Positions 1-8,495 of a stretch of 18,376 bases of DNA are shown here, piece by piece. The stretch comes from Planctomycetaceae bacterium (lineage in GTDB: Bacteria; Planctomycetota; Planctomycetia; Planctomycetales; Planctomycetaceae). A program made the position numbers and the translations under genes. The DNA is taken from NCBI GenBank assembly GCA_947463775.1, contig CANHVD010000035.1, forward strand, positions 1-18,376. The letters run 5' to 3'. Below the pieces are notes generated by a model. It did not search any database. It was given only the letters and a program-made list of their open reading frames with translations, and was not told the origin of the DNA. Each line of letters opens with the position of its first letter. Position 1 is the stretch's first letter.

Positions 1-525
1 CTGAACCAGAGCCATCTCCAGCATCACAGCATCGTTCTTCAGGAAGTAGAATCCTGAGCCCGCCACACGTGCACCGGCTTCGAAGTCGATCAGATCAAGA
101 TTCGCGGCGATTTCAACATGGTCTTTAGGTTTGAAATCGAACTTCGGCTTCTCACCCCAAACGCGAATCTCAAACGCATCCTCTTCACCACCGATCGGGG
201 CGGAAGGATGAGTCATATTCGGGATGCGAATCTGCTCGTCGCGCAGCTGCTCCTCAACCTTCTTCTGCTGCTCTTCGGTCTGGCTGACCTGATCACGCAA
301 CTGCTTGCCTTGTTCGACAAGCTTTGGGCGATCTTCGGCCGACGCTTTCGGGATCTGTGCAGACACTTCCTTCTGCTGGCGACGCAGTTCATCACCTTTG
401 GCGATCAGAGCATTTCGCTCATCACGCAGTCGCACGACAGCATCAACGTTGACTTCAACACCGCGTTTTTTGCAGTTGTCGACAACAAGATCACGATGAT
501 CGCAGATAAACTGCAGATCCAGCAT
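1..525 (-). CDS. serS: Seryl-tRNA synthetase, N-terminal part (cut by window edge)
   Basis: The enzyme charges tRNA-Ser with serine in the cytoplasm. The visible 175 residues begin MLDLQFICDHRDLVVDNCKK and match the N-terminal tRNA-binding arm of class II SerRS: a start of the M-L-D family type, then a long, highly charged antiparallel coiled coil (about residues 30-100), then the IPNMTHPSAP segment and a stretch leading to the catalytic core (GSGFYFLKNDA). The class II motifs 1-3 lie beyond the left edge. The start at 525 is supported by an AGGAG Shine-Dalgarno at 533-537, 7 nt upstream. It is the third gene of a minus-strand run after the MBL-fold and M20 genes, 102 nt after the M20 stop. 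Family assignment is near certain from sequence recall. Confidence 0.96.
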   Translation of the reverse strand, partial: MLDLQFICDHRDLVVDNCKKRGVEVNVDAVVRLRDERNALIAKGDELRRQQKEVSAQIPKASAEDRPKLVEQGKQLRDQVSQTEEQQKKVEEQLRDEQIRIPNMTHPSAPIGGEEDAFEIRVWGEKPKFDFKPKDHVEIAANLDLIDFEAGARVAGSGFYFLKNDAVMLEMALVQ

Positions 526-592
526 TGGAAAACTCCTGGAGCAGATTCAATAGTCAGTGAAGCAACGAGCTGAGGGCCGAGAGCACAGAGAG

Positions 593-627
593 GAGAGCGT
601 CAGGCCGATTTCATCCCGACGGCTCTC
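593..627 (-). terminator. Stem-loop directly after the M20 peptidase stop
   Basis: GAGAGC-GTC (593-601) pairs with GAC-G-GCTCTC (618-627), a stem of 9 pairs with one bulged base and a 16-nt loop. It starts on the base next to the stop codon of the upstream gene. No T-run follows it on the minus strand, so it is not a canonical intrinsic terminator. It may instead stabilise the 3' end or partly attenuate transcription between the M20 gene and serS. Confidence 0.35.
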
Positions 628-2001
628 TTAGGTTTTCTTGACCTTTGCCAATTCCGACCAAAGGCAGGCGCTGGCAAGAGTGCCACGATGAAAATCCGTG
701 ACATGGATATGTTCATCCGGGCTGTGAAGATTGTCCGAGTTTCGACCCCAACCGAGCAGAAGAGTATCGATTCCCAGAATCTGTTTGAAGCTGAGAACGA
801 CAGGAATGGAACCACCCTCGCGGATCAGAACCGGCGGCTGCCCGAAGGCTGTTTCCACTGCCTTGCGCGCGGCTGTCAGCCAATCGCTGGTCGGATCAAA
901 GACGAAGGCTTCACAACCGTGAGATCGCTTGAATTCGAACTCAATTCCCGGCGGACAATTTGCCTTCAGAAATTTTTCAAGAGCATCCAGAACTTTCGTC
1001 GGGTTCATCTTTGGAACCAGACGGCACGTAATCTTCGCGATCGCTCGTGACGGAATAATGGTCTTTGGACCTTCGCCCTGATAACCGCCCGTGATGCCGT
1101 TGATATCGCAGGTTGGTCGAGCGGTCCGTCGCACCAAAGTTGATCGACCTGCTTCGCCGAACGTGGCTGAACTCCCAACTTCCTTCAGAAAAGCTGATTC
1201 AGAAAACGGCAATACTGCGTACTGTTCTTGTTCGATACTGGTGAGCTCCAGCACGTCGTCATAGAAGCCGGGGATCTGAATTCGTCCGTCGTCACCAACC
1301 AGCTTGCCGCACATTTTGGCCAGGGCATTGACGGGGTTTGCAATGCTGCCGCCGTAAATGCCGCTGTGAAGATCTTTGGATGGTCCTTTGAGTCGCACCT
1401 CTGCGGCAACGATTCCTCGCAGACCGCAAGTGATTGCTGGAATGCCATCCGCATACTGACTGGTGTCGCTGACAACAGCCACGTCGGCCTTCAGAAGCTG
1501 TTTGTGAGTCTCAAGGAAGTGATCCAGATTGACTCCACCAACCTCTTCTTCACCTTCGATCAAAACCTTCACATTGACCGGAAGGCTGCCATGAATTTTT
1601 GTCCAGGCTTCTATCGACTTCAGGTGAGTAAACAACTGGCCTTTGTCGTCCGTTGCTCCGCGAGCGAACAGTTTCCCATCTCGAACCTGCGGTTCAAAAG
1701 CCGGGGTTGTCCAAAGGTTAAGTGGATCCGGGGGCTGCACATCATAATGACCGTAGACCAGCACTGTTGGCAGGGCAGGATTCTCGATCCGCTCACCATA
1801 GACGATCGGATGGCCTTTGGTGGGATAGATGGTCGCCTTCAGGCCGGCTTCCGTCATAGAGTTCTTGACCCACTCCGCACAAACTCCCATCTGGGGCGCA
1901 TAAGCACTGTCCGCGCTGACGCTGGGGATGCGGAGAAAGCTGCACAGTTGCTCCAGCGAAATCGATTGTTGCTGCCGAAGAAAATCGAGCACATCATTCA
2001 T
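628..2001 (-). CDS. M20 family metallodipeptidase (ArgE/DapE/CPG2-carnosinase type)
   Basis: Predicted cytoplasmic two-zinc dipeptidase of 457 aa, in the usual range for M20 dipeptidases. Visible family residues are GHYDVQP (His85, catalytic Asp87), GATDDKG (bridging Asp118), EGEEEVGG (catalytic Glu152, ligand Glu153), VSDT (Asp179) and NLHSPDE (His426). The RLKGPSKDLHSGIYGG region (about 203-218) begins the lid/dimerisation domain, and RREGGSIPV-like text near 395-401 is the usual active-site glycine loop. There is no signal peptide. The start ATG at 2001 has only a weak upstream AGG. It follows the MBL-fold gene by 66 nt and precedes serS on the same strand. The exact substrate (beta-Ala-His, general dipeptides or an N-acyl amino acid) cannot be read from sequence. 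Confidence 0.93.
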   Translation of the reverse strand: MNDVLDFLRQQQSISLEQLCSFLRIPSVSADSAYAPQMGVCAEWVKNSMTEAGLKATIYPTKGHPIVYGERIENPALPTVLVYGHYDVQPPDPLNLWTTPAFEPQVRDGKLFARGATDDKGQLFTHLKSIEAWTKIHGSLPVNVKVLIEGEEEVGGVNLDHFLETHKQLLKADVAVVSDTSQYADGIPAITCGLRGIVAAEVRLKGPSKDLHSGIYGGSIANPVNALAKMCGKLVGDDGRIQIPGFYDDVLELTSIEQEQYAVLPFSESAFLKEVGSSATFGEAGRSTLVRRTARPTCDINGITGGYQGEGPKTIIPSRAIAKITCRLVPKMNPTKVLDALEKFLKANCPPGIEFEFKRSHGCEAFVFDPTSDWLTAARKAVETAFGQPPVLIREGGSIPVVLSFKQILGIDTLLLGWGRNSDNLHSPDEHIHVTDFHRGTLASACLWSELAKVKKT

Positions 2002-2067
2002 GAGAGTAACCTAATAACAGGAATAGAGTTTCTCGTTCTTCAAACGATCCCGGAACCGTTGTCTCAG

Positions 2068-2859
2068 TCAGGATGCAGCCGGATTTTGACCCTTCGCAAG
2101 TTCCGCTTCCCACTCATCCAGCAAAGGCCAGTCAACGGCACACGTTCCGAAGTCGGCCATGTGCTGATATTTGTCGAGGCGATCAATCGCCGACTGCAGC
2201 AGCTTTGCTTCATTCCGGAATGCTGGTCCGTGACTTGGCAATAACCACTCAACACTACTCTTCTGAATTCGCTTCAGTGAGTCAATAAACGCTGGCAGGT
2301 CAGAACCATGATGTGCATCAATACTGCCGACGCATCCATCCCGGAAGATATTGTCGCCGGAAAACAGAAGGTTCCCGAGTCGAAATGCCAACTGACCGAC
2401 GGCATGACCCGGAGTATGCCAGACCTGGATCTTCAGCTTGCCAAGTTCCAGCGTTGTTCCTTCATCGACCTCTTTGTCGATCACGAAGTTCGGCATGTCG
2501 ATGGAAATTCCCTGCGCGGGGATTTCTGCAAACGACGCAATGCGATCGTTCGACTCGAGAATGATTTTTGCGTCGGGATGAGCGACGAGTTGCGACCCCG
2601 GCAGCAGCTCTTTCGCGCGCTGGAATCCCTGGACATGGTCCGCGTCCGCGTGTGTCGCGACGAGATACTTGCAGTTGGCGAGAGGAAAGTCCATCTGACG
2701 AATCAGATCGATGATTTCATCGACGGTGTCAGCGTACCCGATATCCAGCAGCATCCAGTCGCTGCCGGAAAAAATCAGATACACACAGCATCCCAGTCGA
2801 CGTCGCGCCTGAAAGTTGAGTTCAATTACGTTTGGAAAAAGCTCACGCCGTTCGAGCAT
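2068..2859 (-). CDS. Metallo-beta-lactamase-fold hydrolase
   Basis: A 263-aa protein of the glyoxalase II/MBL superfamily. Conserved elements in order are a core beta-strand with LLDIGYAD (about 37-44), the metal motif THADADHVQG (69-78), HTPGHAVGQL (148-157, His152), FSGDNIFRDG (166-175, Asp169) and LPSHGPA (207-213, His210). The metal motif is H70-x-D72-x-D74-H75, so the second histidine of the usual HxHxDH is aspartate. The C-terminal helical tail (215-263) has no obvious relatives in memory. No signal peptide is seen. It is the first gene of the minus-strand MBL-M20-serS run. The start at 2859 lacks a strong SD. Substrate is unknown; thioester, lactone or other hydrolase activities are all possible for this fold. 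Confidence 0.9.
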   Translation of the reverse strand: MLERRELFPNVIELNFQARRRLGCCVYLIFSGSDWMLLDIGYADTVDEIIDLIRQMDFPLANCKYLVATHADADHVQGFQRAKELLPGSQLVAHPDAKIILESNDRIASFAEIPAQGISIDMPNFVIDKEVDEGTTLELGKLKIQVWHTPGHAVGQLAFRLGNLLFSGDNIFRDGCVGSIDAHHGSDLPAFIDSLKRIQKSSVEWLLPSHGPAFRNEAKLLQSAIDRLDKYQHMADFGTCAVDWPLLDEWEAELAKGQNPAAS

Positions 2860-3360
2860 TGGGGCCGCTCACATGTCCTTAACAGGGGTCTGGCTGCCGC
2901 GAAATCCCACTTTGGCAGCCCTGTGCGGATTCTAGGGAAGCCCCTCAGTCCCGGCAACGCACCCTTCCGTTCGTCCCAGGGCAACGAACATTTCCGCGAA
3001 GAGCCTGATTTAGGCTGTTTCAGCGTCGTGAGACCTGTTCCAGTGGAGTGACTTTGGCTCCGCTAGAGTCCTCACAATCCCTACAGAGGCGTCATCGTGA
3101 GCAACATTGTCATAAATGCTGCCTGCCTGGCGGACTCCCGACGTTATAGTTTTTTCGGGGCCAGACATGACGGGGCTGTTGTGGCCGGATGTTTTTGCGA
3201 ATAAAACGTGAGTTCGCAGAATCTGGAAATTACAAAGAGTGGTGTCTTGGGCGTCAGTTTTAAAAACGATGGTGTCTGGCAGTCTGAAAATGGCACACCT
3301 GAAGGTCAGGCCCAAAGGATTGCCCGGCATCGTTAATCGGCACGGCAGGAGTAGTTCTCA
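2860..3360. other. Divergent intergenic region (MBL-fold gene / M24-like gene)
   Basis: This stretch separates two divergently transcribed genes and must carry both promoters, but no convincing -35/-10 pair was found. It holds an inverted repeat GGCTGCC/GGCAGCC (2892-2898 and 2914-2920, 15-nt loop), two TGGTGTCT copies exactly 30 bp apart (3240-3247 and 3270-3277), and a T-rich tract near 3150. A GTG-started reading frame at 3208-3336 (42 aa, plus strand) is weakly protein-like but has no SD and no recognised relative. The reverse-strand frames here look like noise. The AGGAG for the next gene is at 3347-3351. Confidence 0.5.
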
Positions 3361-4710
3361 ATGAGCTCTGGCAGCATGGATGATGCATCCCGCCGTCGTT
3401 GTCTGATTCAGGACAAACGCCGTCTGGCCGATATCGAAGAAAAGCAGGAACGTGTTCGAGCGTTTCTTGCATCCGTCGGTGCTGACGCGATGCTCCTGCA
3501 GGACCCGGCCAACATCGCCTGGTTTACGGCCGGTGGAGATTTGAGTCGTTGTGCGTCCGACAGTTGCACCAGCAGCGTATTTGTCACCGAAGACGCTCGT
3601 CTGTTTGCCACCAACGCCGTTGATTCCGCGCAGCTGTTTGAACGGGAATGCTTTGGCCTCGGTTTCCAGTTGAAGCAGCGAGAATGGTTTCAGCCACACT
3701 GTGCATTGGTGGAAGATCTCTGTCGTGGCCGCAAGGTGGTGAGCGATTGTGGGTTCGAGGGAACTCGGAACGTTGGCAAGCGAATTGCCAAACTGCGATT
3801 GCCTCTGACCAGTCTCGAAGTTGACCGTCTGCGAAAACTTAGCAAGGTCTTGGTGCACGCGGTTGAAGTAACGGCGGGACATATTCGCAAGGGAGTTACG
3901 GAAGCCGCTGTGGCCGGTGAATTGAGCAACCGACTTCTGCGGCGGACGGTGACGCCGGCAAGAATTCAGGTATGTGCTGACGGTCGCAACATTCGTTATC
4001 GCCACTGGAGCTACAGCGAAGATCCGATTGAATCTTATGCGACGGTTTCCTGTGTTGCTCGCCGCTGGGGCTTGCATGTCGCGGTGTCGCGAACTGTGTG
4101 TCTGGATGAGGTTCCTCAGGATCTTTGGGCGGCTCATCAAAAAGCAGTCATGATGCATGCCACGGGAATTTATTTTTCGCGACACGGTCAGCAGTTGAAA
4201 GATGTCTGGCCGAAGGTCAAACGCATTTACGACAAGTTCGGTCTACCCTCCGAATGGCAACTGTGTGATCAGGCTGACATCATTGGTTATCGCACGAGCG
4301 AACATCAACTGACGCCCTCCTCCGAGTTTGAATTGCAGGGACCAGTCCCGATCTTCTGGCATCCTGGAGTATCAGCCGCAATGCTCGGCGATACAGTTCT
4401 CGTAATGCCCAGTGGATTTGAGATGTTGACTCGTTCGACGGTTTGGCCGGAACTCAAGGTTCAGGTCAAAGGGCATGATGTTCCATGTTCTGGTTTGCTT
4501 TTGATTCGAGAAACACAGGCTCCGGAATCGTCTTTGAAGACAAGTCGCGATCACGATCATGATTCGGCGATTTTCCGAGGCTATAACCTGCCAGACGATG
4601 ACGCCGATGGATCCAGAATGGATTCGATCTGGGAGCTGGACATGTCCGCCGGCGGTTCCGTATTCGACGAGAGCGAATCGCAATACTCTCAGGAATCCGT
4701 GCTGGATTGA
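3361..4710 (+). CDS. Creatinase/M24-fold protein, probably catalytically inactive
   Basis: A 449-aa protein with the two-domain layout of Xaa-Pro peptidase/creatinase proteins. An N-terminal creatinase-like domain (about 25-150) contains FLASVGADAMLLQDPANIAW, typical of that fold. A pita-bread-like domain (about 150-380) begins at the SLEVDRLRKLSKV helix. The five metal ligands of M24 peptidases (D, D, H, E, E) are not visible: where a DxTRT segment is expected there is GLHVAVSRTV (237-246), and where a GHGIG segment is expected there is ADIIGYRTSE (305-314). A roughly 65-residue acidic, serine-rich tail (385-449) has low complexity and is probably disordered. The start is supported by AGGAG at 3347-3351, 9 nt upstream. 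It lies 136 nt before priA on the same strand. I infer a pseudoenzyme with a binding or scaffold role, or a divergent activity. Confidence 0.75.
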   Translation: MSSGSMDDASRRRCLIQDKRRLADIEEKQERVRAFLASVGADAMLLQDPANIAWFTAGGDLSRCASDSCTSSVFVTEDARLFATNAVDSAQLFERECFGLGFQLKQREWFQPHCALVEDLCRGRKVVSDCGFEGTRNVGKRIAKLRLPLTSLEVDRLRKLSKVLVHAVEVTAGHIRKGVTEAAVAGELSNRLLRRTVTPARIQVCADGRNIRYRHWSYSEDPIESYATVSCVARRWGLHVAVSRTVCLDEVPQDLWAAHQKAVMMHATGIYFSRHGQQLKDVWPKVKRIYDKFGLPSEWQLCDQADIIGYRTSEHQLTPSSEFELQGPVPIFWHPGVSAAMLGDTVLVMPSGFEMLTRSTVWPELKVQVKGHDVPCSGLLLIRETQAPESSLKTSRDHDHDSAIFRGYNLPDDDADGSRMDSIWELDMSAGGSVFDESESQYSQESVLD

Positions 4711-4846
4711 GCGTTCTCTCTGTGCCGAAAGCCTTCACTGACGGGGCACCTCCTGCTTGTTGCACGATTGAGTGTCGTCTTTCGCTCCGTGAAAGTAACA
4801 TACCGCCTCGATTAGGTTGGTAAGCGTTATTGAGTGAGCGACGATA

Positions 4847-7126
4847 GTGAGTTCTCAGGGACAATTTGGCTTTGCGGAGATGCGTGAATGGGAGCACGTT
4901 GCGATCGAGGATGTGAAGGTCGCAGAGGTCGTGTTCAATTTGCCGCTGGAGCGGCCTTACACCTATTCAATTCCAGAACCGTTGCGGGATCTGATCAAAC
5001 CCGGCCAACGTGTGAAGGCTCCGCTGGGACGAAGTAATCGCATCGTTGTCGGTTACTGTGTGGCGATCAGGCCCGGTGAGTCCGGTCAGAAGCGTCTGAA
5101 GCCGATCGAAGAATTGCTCGACAGCGAACCGTTGCTGAACAATCAGATGCTGGAGCTGACTCGCTGGATCGGCGAACGCTACCTCTGTGGTTGGGGGCAG
5201 GTTCTTGACAGTGTTATTCCGGCCGGCGTTCGCAAGAAGAGTGGTACCCGGGAAGTTCAGAATTTTATTCTTGTTCCGGGCACGGAAGAGAAACTCACTT
5301 CCGCGCGTCTGAGTCGTCAGCAGAAGATGGTGATCGAGGTTCTGCAGAAATCGACCGGCCCTGTGACGGCGACTGATCTTTGCGAACGAGCCGGTTGCAG
5401 TCCCGGACCGCTGAAGTCACTGCAGGAACGAGGACTCATCAAGGCGTTGAGAATCCGTTCCGAGATTTCCGGCGATGATCTGTTGCCGGTGCAGCAACAG
5501 GCAGACCTGAAATTGAACGTTCAGCAGCAGCAGGCTCTGGACAGAATTCTGCAGCCGATTCGAGCCGGCGCACATGAAACTCTGTTGTTGCATGGTGTGA
5601 CGGGTAGCGGCAAGACGGAAGTCTATATCCGAGCGATTCGTGAAGTGGTCAGCTATGGTCGGCAGGCGATTGTGCTGGTGCCGGAGATCAGCCTCACACC
5701 GCAGACAATTCGTCGCTTCCGCAGCCGATTTTCCACGGTCGCGGTGCTGCATAGTCACATGACTGATGCGGAACGACACTGGCAGTGGCAGCAGATTTCC
5801 AGCGGCGAAATTCAGGTCGTCGTCGGAGCTCGCAGCGCGGTTTTTGCGCCAACTCCGAATCTGGGGCTGATCGTCATCGACGAAGAACATGAACCGTCAT
5901 TCAAGCAGGACAGCACACCTCGATATCATGCGCGCGAGGTTGCCAGAAAACGATGTCTGGATGAGCGAGTGCCGCTGATTCTGGGGTCAGCCACACCAAC
6001 TCTGGAATCGTGGATCCGAGCGACTCGCAAACTGGATGTGCTGGTTTCAATGCCCAGTCGAGTCGAAGACAGACCGCTGCCGCCGGTTGTGGTCGTCGAT
6101 ACTCGCAGCGATCCTCGCATCTCAAAAGGATCCGCCATCGGTCGCGCGCTGTATGGGGCGATTGATCGAGCGTTGAAAGATCAGGGACAGGTCATTCTGT
6201 TTTTGAATCTTCGAGGATACTCGCCGACGGTTTGGTGTCGCAGTTGTGGAGCCGGAATCAAGTGCCCGAACTGCGATATTACTCTGACATGGCATCGTGA
6301 CCGACAATGCGTTGTTTGTCACAGTTGCGATTACGAAATCACTCCGCCCAAGGCCTGCCCGACATGCCAGAGTCCTGCGGTGCGATATCTTGGGACGGGG
6401 ACACAGAAGCTGGATGAAGAAGTGCGGAATACATTTCCGAATACGACGGTGATTCGCATGGACAGCGATTCCATGCAAAAGCCGGGCAGCCATGATGAGG
6501 CTCTGGAGAAGTTTCGGAAGGGCGAGGTGCAGATACTGTTGGGAACTCAGATGATTGCCAAAGGGCTCGATTTTCCAAACGTCACTCTTGTTGGCGTGAT
6601 CGATGCGGACACGATGCTGCGTCAGCCGGATCTTCGTGCGGCCGAGCGTACGTTTCAGTTGATTGCTCAGGTCGCCGGAAGAACGGGCCGCGGCGAACGT
6701 GGCGGAAGAGTGCTCGTGCAGACAACAAGCCCGAATGATCCCGCCGTGAAGTTTGCATCGAAGCATGACTTCATCGGGTTCGCTCAGCACGAGTTGGCCG
6801 AACGTTACGACACTCAGGCCCCGCCGTTTTCCAGCGTAGCGCGAGTAATCTTTCGCGGGCCCGATGAGATGCGTACTCGTCAGACAGCACAGGCCGTCGC
6901 TGATCGGCTTCGGGCGGCTCGCAAGGACGCGACGGAAGCGGTGCGGGTTTTGGGAGCAGCCCCGGCTCCGATTACTCGTTTACGTGGGCTATGGCGATTT
7001 CATCTGCAGATCGCAGCGAAAACGCCGGAGCTCGTAAAAGAATTATGGCAATCTGCTGAGCAATCTCTGTCATTACCGGATGATGTGGAGTTCGCGATCG
7101 ACGTTGATCCGATTAATGCCAGGTGA
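4847..7126 (+). CDS. priA: Primosomal protein N' (replication restart helicase PriA)
   Basis: ATP-dependent 3'-5' helicase that recognises stalled forks and reloads the replisome; cytoplasmic. At 759 aa it fits the family (about 730). Domains in order: N-terminal 3'-OH DNA-binding domain (about 24-125, with the family-typical FNLPLERPYTYSIP opening), winged-helix region (about 150-205), helicase lobe 1 with Walker A GVTGSGKTE (250-258) and DEEH box (345-348), GSATP (380-384), then a zinc region with Cys464, 467, 473, 476, 491, 494, 504 and 507 inserted in lobe 2, followed by QVAGRTGRGE and the C-terminal domain. An extra Cys488 sits beside the zinc set. The annotated start is GTG; ATG at 4880 (residue 12) is an alternative, and neither has a strong SD. 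The stop lies 4 nt from the convergent gene's stop, leaving no room for a terminator. Confidence 0.97.
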   Translation: MSSQGQFGFAEMREWEHVAIEDVKVAEVVFNLPLERPYTYSIPEPLRDLIKPGQRVKAPLGRSNRIVVGYCVAIRPGESGQKRLKPIEELLDSEPLLNNQMLELTRWIGERYLCGWGQVLDSVIPAGVRKKSGTREVQNFILVPGTEEKLTSARLSRQQKMVIEVLQKSTGPVTATDLCERAGCSPGPLKSLQERGLIKALRIRSEISGDDLLPVQQQADLKLNVQQQQALDRILQPIRAGAHETLLLHGVTGSGKTEVYIRAIREVVSYGRQAIVLVPEISLTPQTIRRFRSRFSTVAVLHSHMTDAERHWQWQQISSGEIQVVVGARSAVFAPTPNLGLIVIDEEHEPSFKQDSTPRYHAREVARKRCLDERVPLILGSATPTLESWIRATRKLDVLVSMPSRVEDRPLPPVVVVDTRSDPRISKGSAIGRALYGAIDRALKDQGQVILFLNLRGYSPTVWCRSCGAGIKCPNCDITLTWHRDRQCVVCHSCDYEITPPKACPTCQSPAVRYLGTGTQKLDEEVRNTFPNTTVIRMDSDSMQKPGSHDEALEKFRKGEVQILLGTQMIAKGLDFPNVTLVGVIDADTMLRQPDLRAAERTFQLIAQVAGRTGRGERGGRVLVQTTSPNDPAVKFASKHDFIGFAQHELAERYDTQAPPFSSVARVIFRGPDEMRTRQTAQAVADRLRAARKDATEAVRVLGAAPAPITRLRGLWRFHLQIAAKTPELVKELWQSAEQSLSLPDDVEFAIDVDPINAR

Positions 7127-7130
7127 CCGG

Positions 7131-8309
7131 TTATTCTTTGTCGTCCGTTCCATAGAACACCAGGTTCACGATCTTCCATTCGTCACCCTGTTTGATCAGC
7201 GTGAAGTGATCGTAGCCGTATTGTAAACGTGGGCCGGCGGTCAGTTTCCAGTACACGACTGCTCGTGCAAGATCGGCTTCAAAGCGAATCTCTGTCTTTA
7301 CGGGAACCTCAATCGCTTTATGGGCGGCCGATTTGTGATACGCGGCCTGGCCAGCGACAAACGGGACTTTGTTCTGAGTATAGATTTCGCCGCCACGACT
7401 GATCTCCTGCACAACGGCACCGTCGGCAAAACAATCTCCGTAGTCTTTCATGCGCTGCTCAGACCACGACAGGAAGTAGTGCTTGATCAGTTTCTCGACA
7501 GCCGGCAGCTCAGGGTTTGTGGCCTTGCTCGACTTCTCTGCCGACTGAGTTGTTGGCTCAGCGGCGATCAGTGATGTCGGAGTTGCTTTTGTGTCAGCGG
7601 CTTTCTGTGTTGTTCGAAGAGTTCGCCATGTTTCCAGATAATCACTCACGAACTGTTGAATATACTTCGCGTCCACGCGTTTTTCGCTTACGGTTGCTCC
7701 GAGCGGCGGGACATGGCAAAACGCGACATCCAGCTCAGGATGTTTGGCATGCAGATACTCAAGCGAATACAGAGTCTCCTCGCAAAGATACTGACCTGCT
7801 CGGCGGGATACTCGAACGGGATAACCCTTGTCGGCCAGTCGGTGCTGCATGATGTCGCAGTCGAGAGACGCCTTGAACTCCGCCGGACCATCAGCAGTAA
7901 TCGCAGTCTTCGTGGGAAGTTTGCCGTCGTTATCCGGAATCTGACCTCGCTGGTTGGAGGCGCGAGATTCAAGAGCAAATCCGTCTGCACCTCCCTGACC
8001 AAAGGAGAAGACCGCAACTGGTTTATGCTGTTCAATCAGCTGCTGCAGATGCTTGAGCGGTTCGCCCCAGACGACAGGCAGCTCATGAGCGATGATTTGA
8101 TGTCCGTGCCATTCTGTTTGATGCAGCTTTCGAATGCCCTGCCATGAAGGATTTGCGGGACGGCTGGGGCCAAACGGTTCGAATCCCGTCAGCAAAATCA
8201 CGGGCTTTACATCATCCGCGAGGACTGCGGGTGAAATCTGCGCCAATGGTGTCAGCCAGTTTGTGCACGCACAGAGAACAGTCAGGAGCAACATCCGTGG
8301 AGGCATCAT
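7131..8309 (-). CDS. pcp: Secreted pyroglutamyl-peptidase I (C15) fused to an NTF2/SnoaL-like domain
   Basis: The N-terminal half removes N-terminal pyroglutamate from peptides in the characterised family. From the chosen ATG (8309) the protein has 392 aa: a hydrophobic signal-like segment (about 1-31, ending PAVLA), the C15 opening LLTGFEPFG (about 39-47), catalytic Glu114 in FALESRA, Cys176 in GQYLCEETLY and His199 in FCHVPP. Triad spacings (62 and 23) are close to those of the enzyme family. After a low-complexity Thr/Ala/Lys linker (about 232-265), residues 268-392 resemble an NTF2/SnoaL cone fold (LIKHYFLSWSEQRMKDYGDCF... ending in EWKIVNLVFYG). The open frame extends upstream to 8426, but the two adjacent ATGs at 8304-8309 place a signal peptide correctly. 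It is the last gene of the minus-strand run, convergent with priA. Confidence 0.87.
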   Translation of the reverse strand: MMPPRMLLLTVLCACTNWLTPLAQISPAVLADDVKPVILLTGFEPFGPSRPANPSWQGIRKLHQTEWHGHQIIAHELPVVWGEPLKHLQQLIEQHKPVAVFSFGQGGADGFALESRASNQRGQIPDNDGKLPTKTAITADGPAEFKASLDCDIMQHRLADKGYPVRVSRRAGQYLCEETLYSLEYLHAKHPELDVAFCHVPPLGATVSEKRVDAKYIQQFVSDYLETWRTLRTTQKAADTKATPTSLIAAEPTTQSAEKSSKATNPELPAVEKLIKHYFLSWSEQRMKDYGDCFADGAVVQEISRGGEIYTQNKVPFVAGQAAYHKSAAHKAIEVPVKTEIRFEADLARAVVYWKLTAGPRLQYGYDHFTLIKQGDEWKIVNLVFYGTDDKE

Positions 8310-8495
8310 GAATCTATCTCGCTGAATCAGGCAAATCGCGTTCGTTCGGACGACGCATTGTGAGACACCGGAAACTATCAGTGAAGCAAGGATCGTACGG
8401 TACAGCCCTCGTCGGTTATGTCGCAACTCTTCGTCGCGACCAATTGATCCAGGCGAGACCGAAAAGATTCTCAGGCGGCATCAGTAGAAGGCACG

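Noticed and set aside
1228..2244. 338-aa plus-strand open frame opposite the M20 peptidase
   Set aside because: Antisense shadow of a gene with all M20 motifs; composition is Ser/Arg/His-rich and no domain is recognisable.
2308..3051. 247-aa plus-strand open frame opposite the MBL-fold gene
   Set aside because: Overlaps the MBL gene with intact motifs on the other strand and has no family resemblance.
3358..4185. 275-aa minus-strand frame opposite the M24-like gene
   Set aside because: The plus-strand frame has an SD and a readable creatinase-type fold; the reverse frame reads as noise.
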